A stretch of 64,000 nt of DNA from Macrocystis pyrifera (taxonomy: Eukaryota; Sar; Phaeophyceae; Laminariales; Laminariaceae). The stretch spans positions 6,143,054 to 6,207,053 of the forward strand of contig JASSKH010000016.1 of assembly GCA_031763025.1 (NCBI GenBank), given 5' to 3'. The stretch's first letter is position 1. Each line of letters opens with the position of its first letter. This document shows, piece by piece, positions 1 to 13,164 of this stretch. The notes beneath the pieces were generated by a model. The model was not told the origin of the DNA, ran no database searches, and was given only the letters and a program-made list of their open reading frames with translations. A program made the position numbers and the translations under genes.

Positions 1-540
<540 letters not shown>

Positions 541-553
541 CTACTAGTAGTAG

Positions 554-662
554 TAATACGGGGGTCCATAGTATATAGGACCAAATATTGTCAGTAAAAA
601 TCGCGAAATATATAGGTTTTTGTGTGTGCCGTAGATCCTACTTACTATGATCTCCCATAATA
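554..662. mobile_element. TA-flanked MITE, family M1, copy 1 (diverged)
   Basis: About 109 bp with imperfect terminal inverted repeats of the type TTACGGGGGTCCATAG and flanking TA dinucleotides. The interior carries the family signature GGTAAAAATAGG...ATATAGGTTTTT in degraded form. It lies directly upstream of copy 2. Confidence 0.8.
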
Positions 663-666
663 GTAG

Positions 667-776
667 TATTACGGGGGTCCATAGTTAACGGGACCAAATT
701 TTGTTGGTAAAAATAGGTAAATATATAGGTTTTTATGTATACCATAGGTTATGTTAACTATGTACCCCCCGTAATA
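667..776. mobile_element. TA-flanked MITE, family M1, copy 2
   Basis: 110 bp. The left end TTACGGGGGTCCATAGTTAA is mirrored by the right end TTAACTATGTACCCCCCGTAA, with TA on both sides. The TA target duplication and the small size fit a non-autonomous Tc1/mariner-like element. No transposase lies nearby. Confidence 0.9.
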
Positions 777-1136
777 GTACTAGTAGTATTGGGCAGGCGG
801 CCGGGACCCCCCCCTCCCGTGCACATTGTGGGCGCCGTGGTGGAGACATTGAACAATGTAGCACACCGTTTGGCGTACCGAATAGAGACGTTTTCCACAC
901 CTTGTGGGGTTCGCTTCGTTGTTCAACAATGTAGAGACCTCCGCCCCACATAAGGTGGAACATTCAGGTGCTGCAACCTCACCGTAGCATGCCTTCAGAG
1001 CGTGATACCTGGTACGTGCGTGCTGTGCGTACGTGTTATGCGTTCTGATGGGTGGTGGTCAAAACTCGCTTTTTTTTTTTTTTTTCCTCCCCTCGTCCTC
1101 CTCCTCCTCCTCCTCCTCTCGTTTTTGTGGAGGCAG

Positions 1137-3052
1137 GGAGACGTCTTTTTGTGGATCGAAGTGCTTTCGGCGGTCGGCACTCCCCGACTGAAGGACTTCA
1201 ACACCAAAGTCGCCGACGCTTGGTTGGCCATCAAGCTGAAAGTGAGCGCAGGGATGTTCATTGTACATACACTTTAAGTGGGCCCCTAGATACGATGGGT
1301 AGAAAGGAGTCTGCGTAGCATGAAAGGTACGTCTCGGCTCACGCCCGCCGAGGTATATCATCTACACTGTAAATTAGCTAACGCTTGTGCCAGAAAGTTC
1401 ATTTTGAGCGGCGTCGCAGGTCGTGTCTTGAGCGATTTTAAGACTCTACACGTTGCAATTACCCATTACCCATCAAGTGTTCGGAGGACACGACTTGGAC
1501 GTAGGTGGTTGGGTGAATATGGCGTGTGGTCGGGATTCCCCAGCATTGACACGCAAGAGTAGGAGATTTCGTCAGGACGGGATAGATCTAAACACTGTTC
1601 TGCCTAGACAGGAGAAATCGTACGAAGCTGCTGTTACAGCGGTGCGTTATCTTGTTCCTGAAGTTTTGTTGACTACGTTGTGGTAGTCCAGAGTAGGGGG
1701 GAACTTCGGACATCGACCGGACACTATGTTGTTACCTGGTAGCAACATTTTAGTGCCTCAAGAGCTCGACCGTCGAAAAGAGAACATACACCGACCAATG
1801 CAACAGCGGAGGGCAGGCAGCTCTCCTGTAGTTCTCCTCCCTATCTATCGATCTGAGCTTGCCGATGCGTCGACTCCCACCCCCTTGGTTTAACACAGTA
1901 TTATTAATAATCTACAGCGGTCTCTCTAGAAGCATCTACGGCTGGTGTACGCAGGGTTTAGAATGGGAGATAGATACCACACTCTGGCCGGTAATATTCT
2001 CGCCATTTTCGGATTATAATTCGAATATAAAGCGTGTACTATACTATCGGCCAGCGTGGTATGCTTTGTTTACTATCAGTATGTAGCCGATGATGTAAAA
2101 ACGGAAGGATCCGTCAGAATTGTTCTAGACTAAAGTTCTGTGGGTAGGGTACGGGTAGGGATGGCGTTGCGGTTAGGGTCGGGGTAAGGGCCAGCGCTGG
2201 GTCTAATAAAGGATTAGGCATTTCACGAAAGATGCCAGGGCACTTCACAGGTCATGATCCCAACCCGGGGGTCGGGTCAGGAATATTTCTTGCAATCTCA
2301 CGGGGTCTACTTGGGTCGGCTCGGATCGGGTCAGGAGGTTTTCAAATCCTCAAGGATCGGGTTCGGTCACCGTCACCCGACCCGACCCGACCCCCACGAG
2401 ATGTGACCCGACCCGTGAGCAGCCCTGGGAATATCAGGTACAGTGGGGTACGCAAATCAAAAAAATCCGGTTCAAGCCTTTTCAAGAGATACGACCAGGC
2501 AAGCCGGCTTGTCACGAAAAAAAAAAACTACTTGGGAAATAGAATGTGATCATTTTTTCAGTAGTCAATGCCCCCTAATAATGGCACATTCACAAAAACC
2601 TACGATGCAACGCCGAAAGGTTGACTAATATATACTACAGTTAGTAACTTCAAGGCGTTCATTATTTTCGGCTTTTTGAGGCAAACGATATGTACACGGG
2701 ATTCACCCAATCAGCTCACAGTTAATCACTAAAAGCTACATTTATCGATGATCGCGGCCCGCGCACTATTCTCAAGCACGTGTCTGGCACGTCCCTCTTG
2801 CCCCGACGACATTGCATCAACCTATGCTATAAACGTTTACCACCACAGGACGGTTCCGACGCAGCTTTGCCGCACTGGGCCAAGTGGAGCGAGGTCTACA
2901 TCGCAAGCGCTACCGCAAAGCTGGAGGATGCGTATGCGAGCCGCCTGCCGCTTCTGAAGAGCGTCGCCACCAAATGGGACCCTAACGGCATGTTCGTGAA
3001 CAAGTTCTTCGCGAGACTGTTTGTGTCGACAGGGTATGGGATGGACAGCTAG
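1137..3052 (+). CDS. ALO / L-gulonolactone-oxidase-like FAD oxidoreductase, C-terminal exons (partial gene)
   Basis: Two exons can be joined in phase: 1137-1241 (acceptor after the CT-rich tract, donor GTGAGC) and 2849-3052 (acceptor ACCACAG, stop TAG 3050-3052), both phase 0. The joined product contains GTPRLKDF..VADAWLAI, then LPHWAKW, and ends KWDPNGMFVNKFFARLF. This pattern (PHW-K, then a basic stretch, DP-G-F-N) is typical of the C-terminal aldonolactone-oxidase (ALO) domain of sugar-lactone oxidases, which form ascorbate or its analogues. A candidate upstream exon around 815-925 contains TPCGVRFV, resembling the P-x-x-x-RFV segment of the same family, but its boundaries and phase do not fit cleanly. 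The FAD-binding half is not in the window, so the gene is cut by the window edge or is a fragment. The 1.6-kb intron holds a hAT-like element. Confidence 0.6.
2236..2427. mobile_element. Putative non-autonomous hAT-like element with GGGTCGGG subterminal repeats
   Basis: 192 bp bounded by CAGGGC and GCCCTG. Several GGGTCGGGT-type words sit near the left end and their complements (CCCGACCCGACCCGACC) near the right end. A CAGGG terminus with clustered short subterminal repeats is typical of hAT elements. No 8-bp target duplication is visible, so the superfamily is tentative. It lies in the intron of the ALO-like gene; a degraded relative is at 27.6-27.74 kb. Confidence 0.5.
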
Positions 3053-3285
3053 GGAAATATGGGATGGGTAGCCACGGGTATGGGCAGCTAGGGAAAGGAT
3101 GCAGCCAGGGCTATGGGATGGGCAGCAGCGAGGGAAAACAGATGAACCGGCAGGGACACGGGATGGGCAAGGGGTGCGGGACAGACAGCTACCAGATATG
3201 TGAAGAACCGCTAGGGACACGGGATGGGCAAATAGGACTTTGGGATGGACAGCCAGGGATATGGGGTGGACGGCCAACACAACAA
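3028..3285 (+). repeat. Degenerate minisatellite, unit about 22-30 bp (GGGATGGGCAGC..AGGGA)
   Basis: Imperfect tandem copies of a GGGATGGGCAGCTAGGGA-like word begin within the last codons of the ALO-like exon and run about 230 bp past its stop. The 80-codon open frame here is a by-product of the repeat. Confidence 0.75.
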
Positions 3286-3402
3286 CGTCGCCAGAACAAA
3301 CCATGAATAAAATGGCTACGTATATCATGTGTATTAAGTTTTCAGTTTTTATCGCGATGGGGTTGGCGGGGTTGGCCGGAGGGGCGAGGTCTCGGAGGGG
3401 CG

Positions 3403-3640
3403 TACTCGTGTCATCCATAACCGTAGCCGTATGAGCATAGACCCTCACATCCCTACAATGCCGGGACGGAGCACTTCGGGTTTTGACCAACCAGGCAGGC
3501 ATTGCGTGCACCAAGCGCGAAGCGGCGTGGGGTGTTCGGCGAGTCGAGCATGAAGGGTGAGCTACAACCTAATAAGAACCGCTTGTGAGGTGGACTTTCT
3601 TGCGCATGGATGGCACCGTCGAACTGGTTGAGAGGTCTCG
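3403..3640 (+). repeat. Poly-G-associated dispersed repeat (family P), subfamily 1
   Basis: Starts TACTCGTGTCATCC and continues through CCGTAGCCGTATGAGC to ATGCCGGGACGG. A weaker tail is shared with 4448-4700 and with the reverse complement near 32.34-32.53 kb. It has no coding content. Confidence 0.7.
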
Positions 3641-4447
3641 GAGGGGAAAGGTGTTTTGGATTTGGTCGGTCAGGTCCCACATCACCCAGGCCTGTTTGGA
3701 TTTGTTGGGGTGAGCGTGATGAAACATGGGTCCGATTATTGCGTGTCTGCCGTGCTTGTCAGTCTGTCGTTCTGTCGCTCTGACTCTCTGGCCGTCTGTC
3801 TGTCTGGCTGTAGTGGGTTCAGCGAGAAAAAGCCGGGCGTTTTTTGGTTGCACGGGAGCCTGTTTGGTGGTGAGTGGTAAACACGCGCATCCAGGGATAC
3901 GTACTGCCCGGATCTGCACACCCGCTACCACATGCAACGCAAGGGTGGTCTCTTGCAAGCAAAGGGGGCGGAATGAAGCGGGAAGGGGTTGGGGGGAGAT
4001 TGTAACTACAAGCGAAACGTCGCCGTTTTCGTGTTGAACGAAACCAAAACGCCACACAAGACATTGCAAACCTTTGAACCCGCTTAGTTTTGTACGCTAT
4101 ATATCGGCTATTTCCTGTTAAGTCAGTCGTAACGTCGGCACAAGGTCGTGTAGGGCGTGTACGTTGTCATGAGCTCGGTCATCGCGTGTGAATACAGACG
4201 ACTCCCCGGTAAGATAGGTCACACTTCGTGGTAGGTTTATCACCCCCCCCCCCCATTCTGATTTCCGAGGCTCGTGCCTCTAATATATGTAGGCTTGCTT
4301 TTTTTGGCGTTATGATTTCGTGCCGATAGTGCGTTTTTTCCCTAGCAGGAAATTGCGTGTGAGAGCACTGGTGTAGACGAAAGAACCGTGTTACGTACGG
4401 CAGCGGGGGGGGGGGGGGGGGGGGGGAAGGGAGGGAGGGAGGGTTTG

Positions 4448-4794
4448 TACTCAGTGTCATGCATGGCCGTAGTCGTACGACCGTAGACCCTCGCATCCCT
4501 ACAATGCCGGGACGGGGCGCGTCGGGTTGTTCGCCGACCAGGTGTACATTGCCTGTTGCGTCAAGCACGAAGCGCCGGGAGGTTTATCGGCAGGTCGCGT
4601 GAAAGGTGAAATAAATTGATTCCTGTTACGCAAAGAATCGCTTGTGAGGCGAGGTTCGGCACCTTGTGTCGCGTACTTTCTTGCATACGTATGACAGCGT
4701 CGAATGGATCGATAGGGGAGGATGGGGTACTCCTGTCATGCATGGCCGTAGTCGTATGACCATAGACGCTCACATTCCTACATTGCCGGGACGG
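4448..4794 (+). repeat. Two head-to-tail family P copies next to a G tract
   Basis: One copy begins TACTC at 4448 after a 24-nt G run and purine-rich spacer. A second begins TACTCC at 4728 after GATGGGG. Both contain TGTCATGCATGGCCGTAGTC and end GCCGGGACGG. The second is followed by another G run (4797-4808). Confidence 0.8.
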
Positions 4795-5764
4795 ACGGGG
4801 GGGGGGGGCGGTTGGGACCAAACGTTTCCGAATGACAAGGACCCCAACATATTTGTGCTATAGAGCTTAGTTTTGGGTCGGTATAAATGCTTGGTTGAAC
4901 TCCAACCAGTAGCCCAACAGACTAAATACCGTAACATTTGACATTTCCTATTTGGTTTTTCCCTCTTCTTATTATTTCGCCGCATCCGTTTTCATAGCAG
5001 TCCATGGGTGATTGTTTGCCCATCGGGTGGGTTTTTTTTCGGCACGTACCGGTGCATTTCTTGTCTATTTCGACGTCGTCGATTTTCGGGCGGGGATCTA
5101 CCGTAGTCTAATAGCAAAGCCCCCACCTCACGTTGTTGGGAAACCCTCAGAAGCAGTAGGTGAACTCTTCAACCGTACGTACCATGCGTCAAACTTCGCA
5201 GAGCGCCCTGTCTGGGGATGGATGTTGAACCCCCGCCCCGGGGCCGTACAGAAGAAAAGCCGTCAATGTTTCGGGCGATGGGGTTGGCTTTCGGCCTTGT
5301 CGCGCGAAATGCGCCTTCGACGGCGTTGCCTTGCCAAACGCTCAACGGGAAGGACGTGCAGTATTGATGTGTGGGGGCACACGGCCAACCGAAGCATATC
5401 ATGATTGTGTGGGTGAGAAGTAAGCACTCGTGTACTTGTACACGTGCAGTAGCATTTTACAGCTCGTCCTCGGGAGGTGCGGGGGCTAGGGGGGGGGGGG
5501 GGGTCGTAGCTGGGAAACACCCGGGGGGGGCAACCAAACGCGTCGCTGTTGTACACTATCGTGTTGTCAGGTTGTTTATACGTATGATCTTGCCGCAGGA
5601 TATGGAGCGATATGTAGTCTTGTAGGTCGAGGCTATCCGTACCCATTGTGGTGAAATGCTGGCGCGCGAAAATCACCGCACGCTATGTATTGCCGCCTGG
5701 TATTGCCGAACGGAACGCTGTATACTCACCTCGACGTGTTGTGTGTCTTACCTGGAGCCATTCG

Positions 5765-6785
5765 ATGGAGGGGTGAATAACGTAGCGAGAGGTAACGCAG
5801 CGAGGGGGTTAGTATCGAGAGTTAAAGCAGCCAGACGGAGATAAAGTAACAGGGGATAAAAAAAACTGGCGAGCATCGAAAGTGGCGAAGACTACGTAAA
5901 GTAGCGAAGGATCAATGCCGGAGTGCACGAACAAAAGGACAAAACGACGCTACACCCCCCCCCAAAAAACAGTCATACGTCCGGTCGTGAAAAACAAACC
6001 AGTGGGGTGGAGCTTCTGGACGAATTTACGAAAAAAAAAATCTTGTTTTTTGTTTCGTTTACTTGGTTTTAGTATACCCCCCCCCCCCCCCCCCTGTGTG
6101 GTCTTTTAAATGGGTAAGTAGTGGGGTTTGGGGCTTTTTAGTACTTGCGTGCGCTCCTGGGCAGAGAGTTGTATCCGAATTTTTACGTGTTGTGTTCTAC
6201 TATGTTCGGTCGAGGACAAAAGCTGCGAGGAATAAACTAAAGCAGCGAGAAGGAAAGCAGCCAGGGTAACGAGGAATTTGAGTATCGAGAGGACTAAAGG
6301 GCGGCGAGGACTCTAAAAGGCCGAGGATTAAAGCGACAAGGACGAAAAAAAATGAACAGCAAATATAAGTGCCGACATACCAGGTATAAAACAGTACCAG
6401 GTATATATGTATATATATATCTGCCTTAGCTTTGTTTTGTTTGTACTTGATTCGATCTATCGGGAAAAGTGACGAGGATGCAAGTAGCGAGGATTGAGAT
6501 GGCGAAGAGAGTAAAGCAGCGGGCACTACACTACATTGATTGGCGAGCGGGATTGAAGTAGAGAGGACTGCGACTAAACGGCGAGGAAATAACAACAAAG
6601 AATAATTGCCGGCATAAACAATATATACACATATGGTCCCCCACCTTTACGTATTGTGTTTTAGTTTGTTCGATCCAGGAATAAAATATTCATATATTCG
6701 CGTAGGAGTATAGCAACGAGGACTAACCAACGTGGCCAGGACTGCAATCATTATAGTAGCGAGGAATGAAGCAGCGAGATGACGC
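5765..6785 (+). repeat. Clusters of degenerate GCGAGGAnTAAAG-like repeats
   Basis: Four clusters (about 5775-5920, 6220-6350, 6465-6600, 6690-6785) are built of 13-20 bp variants of AGCGAGGATTAAAGCA, separated by ordinary AT-rich sequence. No open frame, terminal repeat or family match is seen. The rest of 4.8-7.1 kb, apart from a C17 run at 6076, shows no recognisable feature. Confidence 0.6.
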
Positions 6786-7144
6786 GTGCACGCCGTTCCA
6801 CGTCAAACCAGCCCCAGCGATTCTGCGCTCCTATTATTAGCCAAAAACGAAATTTCACAAAGACCAAAGGGAGTGGTGGAGTACATGTAGTCGTTTAACG
6901 CTTGCCGCCTACGATCATTTTATTTAGTTTAGTATTTGGTGGTGTTGGAGAGGATGGGGCCTTTGATCCCCTGCCCCAGACGATGGTCCTACCCACACTT
7001 CCTCGCGTTTCTTCGTTCGTCGTTATTGCCACTTGCCTTATCGGGCGCGGTGGAGACGCATCCCGCGATAGGGGGGGGTATAGTACAGCAGTAGAGCACC
7101 TTCTGCTGCTGTAAATGTTTCTGGCTCCGCATTTGAGGCTGGTA

Positions 7145-7410
7145 CAGCGACACGTGCTACGACAGAAGGGAGCACATTTTTACACATGTTTTCTTTCTTT
7201 CTGGACGACGGGTGTTCCTCAACCCAAAATCGTCGGAATGCCGTTCTTGTTTTATTTGCAAAATGCCATTTTTGTACACCTCCTGTAAATATTAGAAATA
7301 GGCCTTGAGATTGTTCATCGGGTTGCATTTTCATTCTCTTAAGGTCAGGTCTCGACTTGCCACTAGTGTGCAGCCCCTCAACTGCGGAGCCTCAGAGAAA
7401 AGTACTGCGC
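7145..7410 (-). mobile_element. MITE family M2, copy (reverse orientation)
   Basis: Read on the minus strand it carries the family landmarks TTTTCTCTGAGGCTCC, ACCTTAAG, GCAACCCGATGAACAATCTCA, CATTCCGACGATTTTGGGTT and a GTGCTCCCTTCTGTCGTAGCAC end. These match the complete copies at 11.93-12.18 and 37.78-38.04 kb. Confidence 0.75.
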
Positions 7411-8341
7411 CTACCTCTACTGCAGCTGCTGTAGGAGTAGTACTGTTAGTGCCTGGTACCTCAGACTGGCGCTTACGATGATAGCGATACTGTGTACGTA
7501 GCCCCTAAATGTTTCTGGCTCATCGTTTGAGGTTGGTACATGCAATAGTACTGTTGGTGTTGTTGATAACTCAGACTAGCGCGACGATAGAAGCAATACA
7601 AACGTAGCACCTAAATTCGCTGGGGCTTTTTCCTCACCTGGGAAGATATGCAGTAAACTTATTAACCCGGTGGAAGAAGCCCGTGACCCACAGTAGGTGC
7701 TAATGGAAAAAATAGTGTTCAACACAACGAATAAGATACCGGGCGGTTCCTGAATTGACCCTCTTCTTGAGGTTGGGAAAAAAAAAATGACGATAAAAAC
7801 GTGACCATGAATACAGCAACCGTTTAAAAGCCACTGCGTGGTTGGGGAAATGGTACGCAATTGGTGTCCGAGCTACAATGGTTGAATGCAAGGATTCGTA
7901 CGGCACGGGCGAGACCATGATGATCCTACTCGCGCTGCATTCTTGCACGGTTGATAATAACACCAGAAAGTGAGCATCTCGTTGTGGTCGTCGCTATCTC
8001 GGCGTCCCAAAGGGGTTCCTTCCGTCAGTCCCAGTGACAGTAGTTTTTGGCCGAAAAGTGCTATTTATATTGCTCGTACCTTTCTCGTATAGCACGCGTC
8101 CTCACCCGAAACACTCACTGAGTTTGAGAGAAATAAAAGTGCGAAACCCGATGACCAATCCCCACGGCCCGCTGCCTGTAGGTGCAAAGCAAATGGCATT
8201 CATACTGTAGTAAAACACAGATAGATGGTATCAGGTATGGGGTGTTTGCGAAGAGTTTGGTGGAACCAATTTGGTTGGTTGGGTTTCTTGCCGTCTGTTT
8301 TCTATTTGAAAAAAGGAAACCAACCCATGAAACCTGCCTAT

Positions 8342-8457
8342 TATTACGGGGGTCCATAGTTAACAGGACCTATGGTGTTCACAAAAACCTACCAGGTATA
8401 CATTTACCTATTTTTACTAACAAAATTTGGTCCCGTTAACTATGGACCCCCGTAATA
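8342..8457. mobile_element. TA-flanked MITE, family M1, copy 3 (intact)
   Basis: 116 bp with a perfect outer inverted repeat: TTACGGGGGTCCATAGTTAAC on the left and its complement on the right, flanked by TA. It is one of the best preserved copies in the window. Confidence 0.93.
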
Positions 8458-8691
8458 GTTACAACCCAACCCAACAAGAAGGTGCACCGTCACTTTTCAG
8501 GCTGGAGCATACACGGCAGGATGTGTATGGAGCCCCAAAACATTTGGCAAAGCAATCGGGGTTTCCACATGAAGATCAGCATTTTCGGCCACCTTCCGCT
8601 AATTATTCTCGGGTTGAGCTTTACTCTTGGGAAGGTTCCATTGGTTGGGGTCATTTAATTTGTGGAAAACAGAGCACAAAAAAAGGTGGTA

Positions 8692-9782
8692 GGCAGCATG
8701 GACCTAGGGACCGACTACTGCTAGCAGGTGATGCCTTTGGCTCTGCTCTGGTCACTCACACAAGGTGCTTGACGATGATAGAAGTTACAGGCTCTTGTAT
8801 TAGTTGCTGCTTGGCTCGTCAGATGTCTTCTGAACGAAAAGGGGCGAGGCATCCATCAGAAAGACAGGCGATAACGCCTGCCGGGTATGATGAGGGGGCG
8901 CTTGCTATAAATCATAATGCCGCAACAGGGTAGAGGGGATACCATAACACTAGCGCACCCTGACGGGCCCTATATGCAGATTTATAGAAAAGTCAGGCAC
9001 GAACCAAACCAATCCGGAGAATCTGGAGAACGGGTCAAAAATGCGGCGCTTCACAACCCACTCCCACACTTCTAACTTGTATGGCTGCAGCCGATTACAC
9101 GTGGACATTGCGAATCAGACAACAAGTCCGAGTGAGACTGCTGGGGCCGTCGCGGTCGCTGTACTTCCTCTCACTGTGGACGTCGTCGCAGGTGCGGGCG
9201 TTTATTGTCGTACTTCCAATCGAGTTTCGACGCAACACACTCGTACTAACGACGACCTCGACCCTTCCCCTCCTCTTGTAGCTGTTCGTTTGGTCCCCTC
9301 CTGCTCTGCTTTCCTGGGGGTCACCTCATCTGCCATGAGCGGTACGCGGCGTACGCAATAACCTAAAAGAGAAGTCATCAAATAAACCGCAAGAAACCGA
9401 CAAAGCAGACTACAAGAGCGAATAGCCAAACTTGTCGGCGGAGAATACAAAACAGGCCTCGAACAGGTAGGTGTCAAAAGCGTCTAGTCGACCACGCCAG
9501 TGTTGAGCGTAGGACAGTAGGATTAATAATAGGGACCGACTACGCTAGCAGGTGGTGTCTTTGGCTCTGCTCTGGTCAATCACACTATTAATAGGTGCTT
9601 AACGATGTTAGAAGTAATAGGCTCTTGTGGTAGTAGTTGCTGCTTGCCTCGCCAGATGTCTTCTGGACGAAGGGGCGAGGCATTCATCAGACAGGCAGGC
9701 GATGACGCCTGCCAGGTATGATGAGGGAACGCTTGTTACAAATCTTAGTGCCGCAACAGGGGAGAGGGGATACCGTAATAGT
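8692..9782 (+). repeat. Direct repeat pair, about 250 bp each (8692-8944 and 9530-9782)
   Basis: Both arms run from AGGGACCGACTAC.GCTAGCAGGTG through GGCTCTGCTCTGGTCA, a GGGGCGAGGCAT.CATCAGA segment and GCCGCAACAGGG to GAGGGGATACC. They differ at many positions and by an insertion in the second arm, so this is an old duplication. The 168-codon open frame at 8427-8933 covers one arm and part of a MITE; I do not consider it a gene. The 9.0-9.5 kb spacer and 9.8-10.85 kb show nothing further. Confidence 0.7.
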
Positions 9783-10880
9783 CCCAAACAAATTCTTCGC
9801 CCACACCATACCAGGTGCGTATTTCAACGATATCGAGTAGCTTTTCATCTGAAGAGCTCCTGTCAAGAAACTTCTGTTTTTTTGCCAAAAATTTGCTATT
9901 ATTTAATAGGTGGGGACATAGCAATCAGAACCAAAATATGCAAAGTAGTAAAAAACTGTGATATAAAGATGTTTATATATATGATGGGTTCTGATTACAA
10001 TGGTCCTTCGCAATATTACGTACCCTGTCCGCCCTGTCGTAGCACGGGTAAGCTACACTGGACAGTAGGCGTACTTTGGCGCGCACGTGGATAAACCTGA
10101 TTTCAAAAATCAGGGGACAGCAGTCGCAACTCGCTCTCCTCGCGGTCGCGTACGTTTATTGTCGTGGTCTCATCTCCTCTTCGACACAGTTGAATCCGTG
10201 TATACAAGTGGTGGTCGAGTTCTCCCATAGGTCTCTATTCAGTTGCAAGGAAATTAATGATTGGTGGAAAATCCCTCCTCGACCGGTGTCGACATCCAGG
10301 GTCGTCACCTTATCAGATCAGATGCCCTATAAATAACGCAGTACCCGGGTGAGGTGCGTTTTCTTCTTCACGCCGGCGTCACACGACCGCCCACAGCAGT
10401 ACAGTGCCGCCGGTTAGACTTCCAGATCGGGGTGGTGGCCGCCGTCAGCCGAAGCCGGAAATAAATCTCACCATCGGAGGGACAAACCCTGCAGTTCCGC
10501 GACAAAACCCCTCCCTCATCAGAACATTAGAACAGCGTCATTTTATTCGGGGACATCTGAAGAAGTTTGCCGTACATGGCGGGTTTACGGCTGCTGCACT
10601 GCTGCACGCCCTACAACAGCTCACGAAAAAATGGTAACAAAACACGCCTCTTCAAAACCCGGCCCTTGGCACTACTACGAGGGAACACACCAATCAAAAC
10701 CGAATATATGGTACGCAATCATCCCCCGCCCGTGGTACTATTACGATGGGACACAATAATCAGAAAATTAAATACACTAGGTGAACGTAGGGGGAATATG
10801 TGGCTTTTGGGTCCATCGTAGGTGATGATTCTTACTACATATGCCTACCCGTAAAAATTAGTTGTCTAGGAAGAGCACGG

Positions 10881-11391
10881 ACGCTTTCTATGGTAAAAAG
10901 GGGTGCACTTTGGTTTTTCTGAGGCTCTCTCTCCACCATACCCAAGCACAAAACTTGACAAAAAAAACTGAATGTGCAACCCGATGACCAATCTCATGGC
11001 CCAGGTCACAGGTACACGAACATAAAAAAAACAGCCCACTTTTGTTTTTGGAGCCCCACAAAGGGGGGGGGGGGGGGTGGTTACTATTAATAAAACCAAG
11101 AATAACATGACCGAAAAACATGTTACATGACCGAAAAACATGTTATATTTAATTTTTTGGGGAATCCCGACTCGCTCGTTTGTTTCCCAATCCGACATGG
11201 TGACGAGCGTGGCTCCGTTTTCTCTTGTTGTGTGTCTACCCTGCCTAGGTAGCCAGTTGAATTTTTCATCCAAAAACAAGAATGACATTCCGGCGATGTT
11301 GGGTTAGGGAGGCCCCGTCAAATTTAGAAAATGGGTAAGCCAAAAAGTATTATAGTGCCATAAGGCATGCCCTGTCGTGGCAAGCGTCCAC
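10881..11391 (+). mobile_element. MITE family M2, interrupted copy
   Basis: The family landmarks TTTCTGAGGCTC, GCAACCCGATGACCAATCTCATGGCCCAGGT, GACATTCCGGCGATGTTGGGTT and GGCCCCGTCA occur in order. They are spread over about 500 bp because poly-G, AT-rich DNA and a duplicated CATGACCGAAAAACATGTTA word lie in the middle. Confidence 0.65.
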
Positions 11392-11927
11392 GGCGAAGAG
11401 CGAGACCACTACATTATTCCAGCACGTACATATCCAGCATAATGGTCCCTCTATACTGCCGGTATGTACGCACCAGCCAACAATACCGGCACTATATTGG
11501 GCACCGGCATTATTCCGCACACTACCACACTGGTCAATCCCATCTGTGCCTCTGTGCCAAACGATTTCACAAGGCGCTCGTATAAGCGGGCAGCCGCCAC
11601 TATACCGTACTCAGCCGGCACCATAGAGGGACCACCACTTCTCTATGTACATACGTTCGTTTTTTGTCAAGTTTCGGGACATGCCGCAGACCAGTGCACG
11701 CAGACTTTTCGGCGTTCGCCGCGCATATACCACAATCCCCTCCATCCGTTATCTCCTGCAGGTCTTCCCGGCGAACACCCTCAACGCCGGTCCGATCGCA
11801 GCACCTACAGGCAATATATCCGAACAACTACTACACTCGCCCACGGACTGTAACAGGTGACGACAGCAAAATTTCTACAATTCCCCCTCCCCGCTCCCCT
11901 CTCCCGCATATTTCTCCGGGTTGGAAG

Positions 11928-12184
11928 GCGTCCTACGATAGAGGTTCACTCTAAATTTTCTGAGGCTCCTCAATTGACCTTAAAGGAGCTCGACACCTCA
12001 CCCGAAAACTGACCTCAGCAAAAAAATCAGATCGCGTCTCGATGAATAATCCCATGATCTCAGTATAAAAAAGCGTCATTTTTCGGAGCAAGATTCGCAT
12101 TCCGACGAGTTTGGGGTACTAAGGAGCCCCGTCAATAAATAAACGTTTTAGCGGAATTGTGCTACCTGTATCGTAGAACGCGTC
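11928..12184 (+). mobile_element. MITE family M2, complete copy
   Basis: About 257 bp. The left end GGCGTCCTACGATAGAGGTTCAC is mirrored by the right end GTGCTACCTGTATCGTAGAACGCGTC. It has no coding capacity. The same arrangement recurs at 37784-38036. Confidence 0.8.

Positions 12185-12186
<2 letters not shown>

Positions 12187-12223
<37 letters not shown>
12187..12223 (+). repeat. Poly-G tract (37 nt)
   Basis: Uninterrupted guanine run between the right end of an M2 MITE and a family P repeat. Confidence 0.95.
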
Positions 12224-12507
<284 letters not shown>

Positions 12508-12854
12508 GGGGAGGCGGGCGGGCGGGAGGCGGGCGGGGGGGGGGTACTCCCAAAAGACGAAACATCAGAGCGCGCAACCCCGAAATCAAAGCGTCACACG
12601 CGCTTGCGGATGCAAAAGAACAAAAAAAGAGACAACCATGTACAAAAGCAAAATGTACGTCATATATAGGTAAAAAAAAAAACACGCAAAAGTATTTTTG
12701 CGAAACAAAGCGTCCTCAGAGTCTATACGCTTAGCCTCGCTACTTACGAGTAACAACATACACCCGTCCACGTCGTACGCGAAGTATGTTTGCGCCCTGT
12801 ACACACCGTACACAAGCACGGTCGATTATCTCCATAAATGATGGAACTACTACT

Positions 12855-12885
<31 letters not shown>

Positions 12886-12890
12886 CCATT

Positions 12891-12920
12891 CCGACTACGG
12901 CCATGCATGATAACGAGTAC
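12891..12920 (-). repeat. Short family P fragment after a C tract
   Basis: On the minus strand the fragment reads GTACTCGTTATCATGCATGG and then CCGTAGTCGG, preceded by G-rich sequence. It is the opposite-strand version of the P-unit start. The remaining DNA between 12.5 and 13.16 kb holds C-rich tracts and no gene. Confidence 0.65.
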
Positions 12921-13164
12921 ACCCCCTCCCCCCCCCCTTTCCACCCACTCCGAAACAAAGAAGCATGGTCACCTTGACAAGTCAAACAGAAAACATAGTC
13001 CCGACACGTTAATACCCGCTTCTGTACTTTCCTCGCCAGTGTCATCACAAAACTTCGCTGGAAAATTCTCAGCAGCGGCTGAGTCTGCACGGTCGCCGCC
13101 TCAGCTCGGCAAAACTAGTAGGGTCGCACAAGTCAGCCAATGCTGCAAACGACGGAAGGTGCGT

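Noticed and set aside
2135..2215. Telomere-like GGGTAGGG / GGTTAGGG words
   Set aside because: Short, irregular and internal; no perfect array. Not evidence for a telomere.
8427..8933. 168-codon open frame
   Set aside because: It starts in the end of an M1 MITE and overlaps one arm of an old direct repeat; no recognisable motif or codon pattern.
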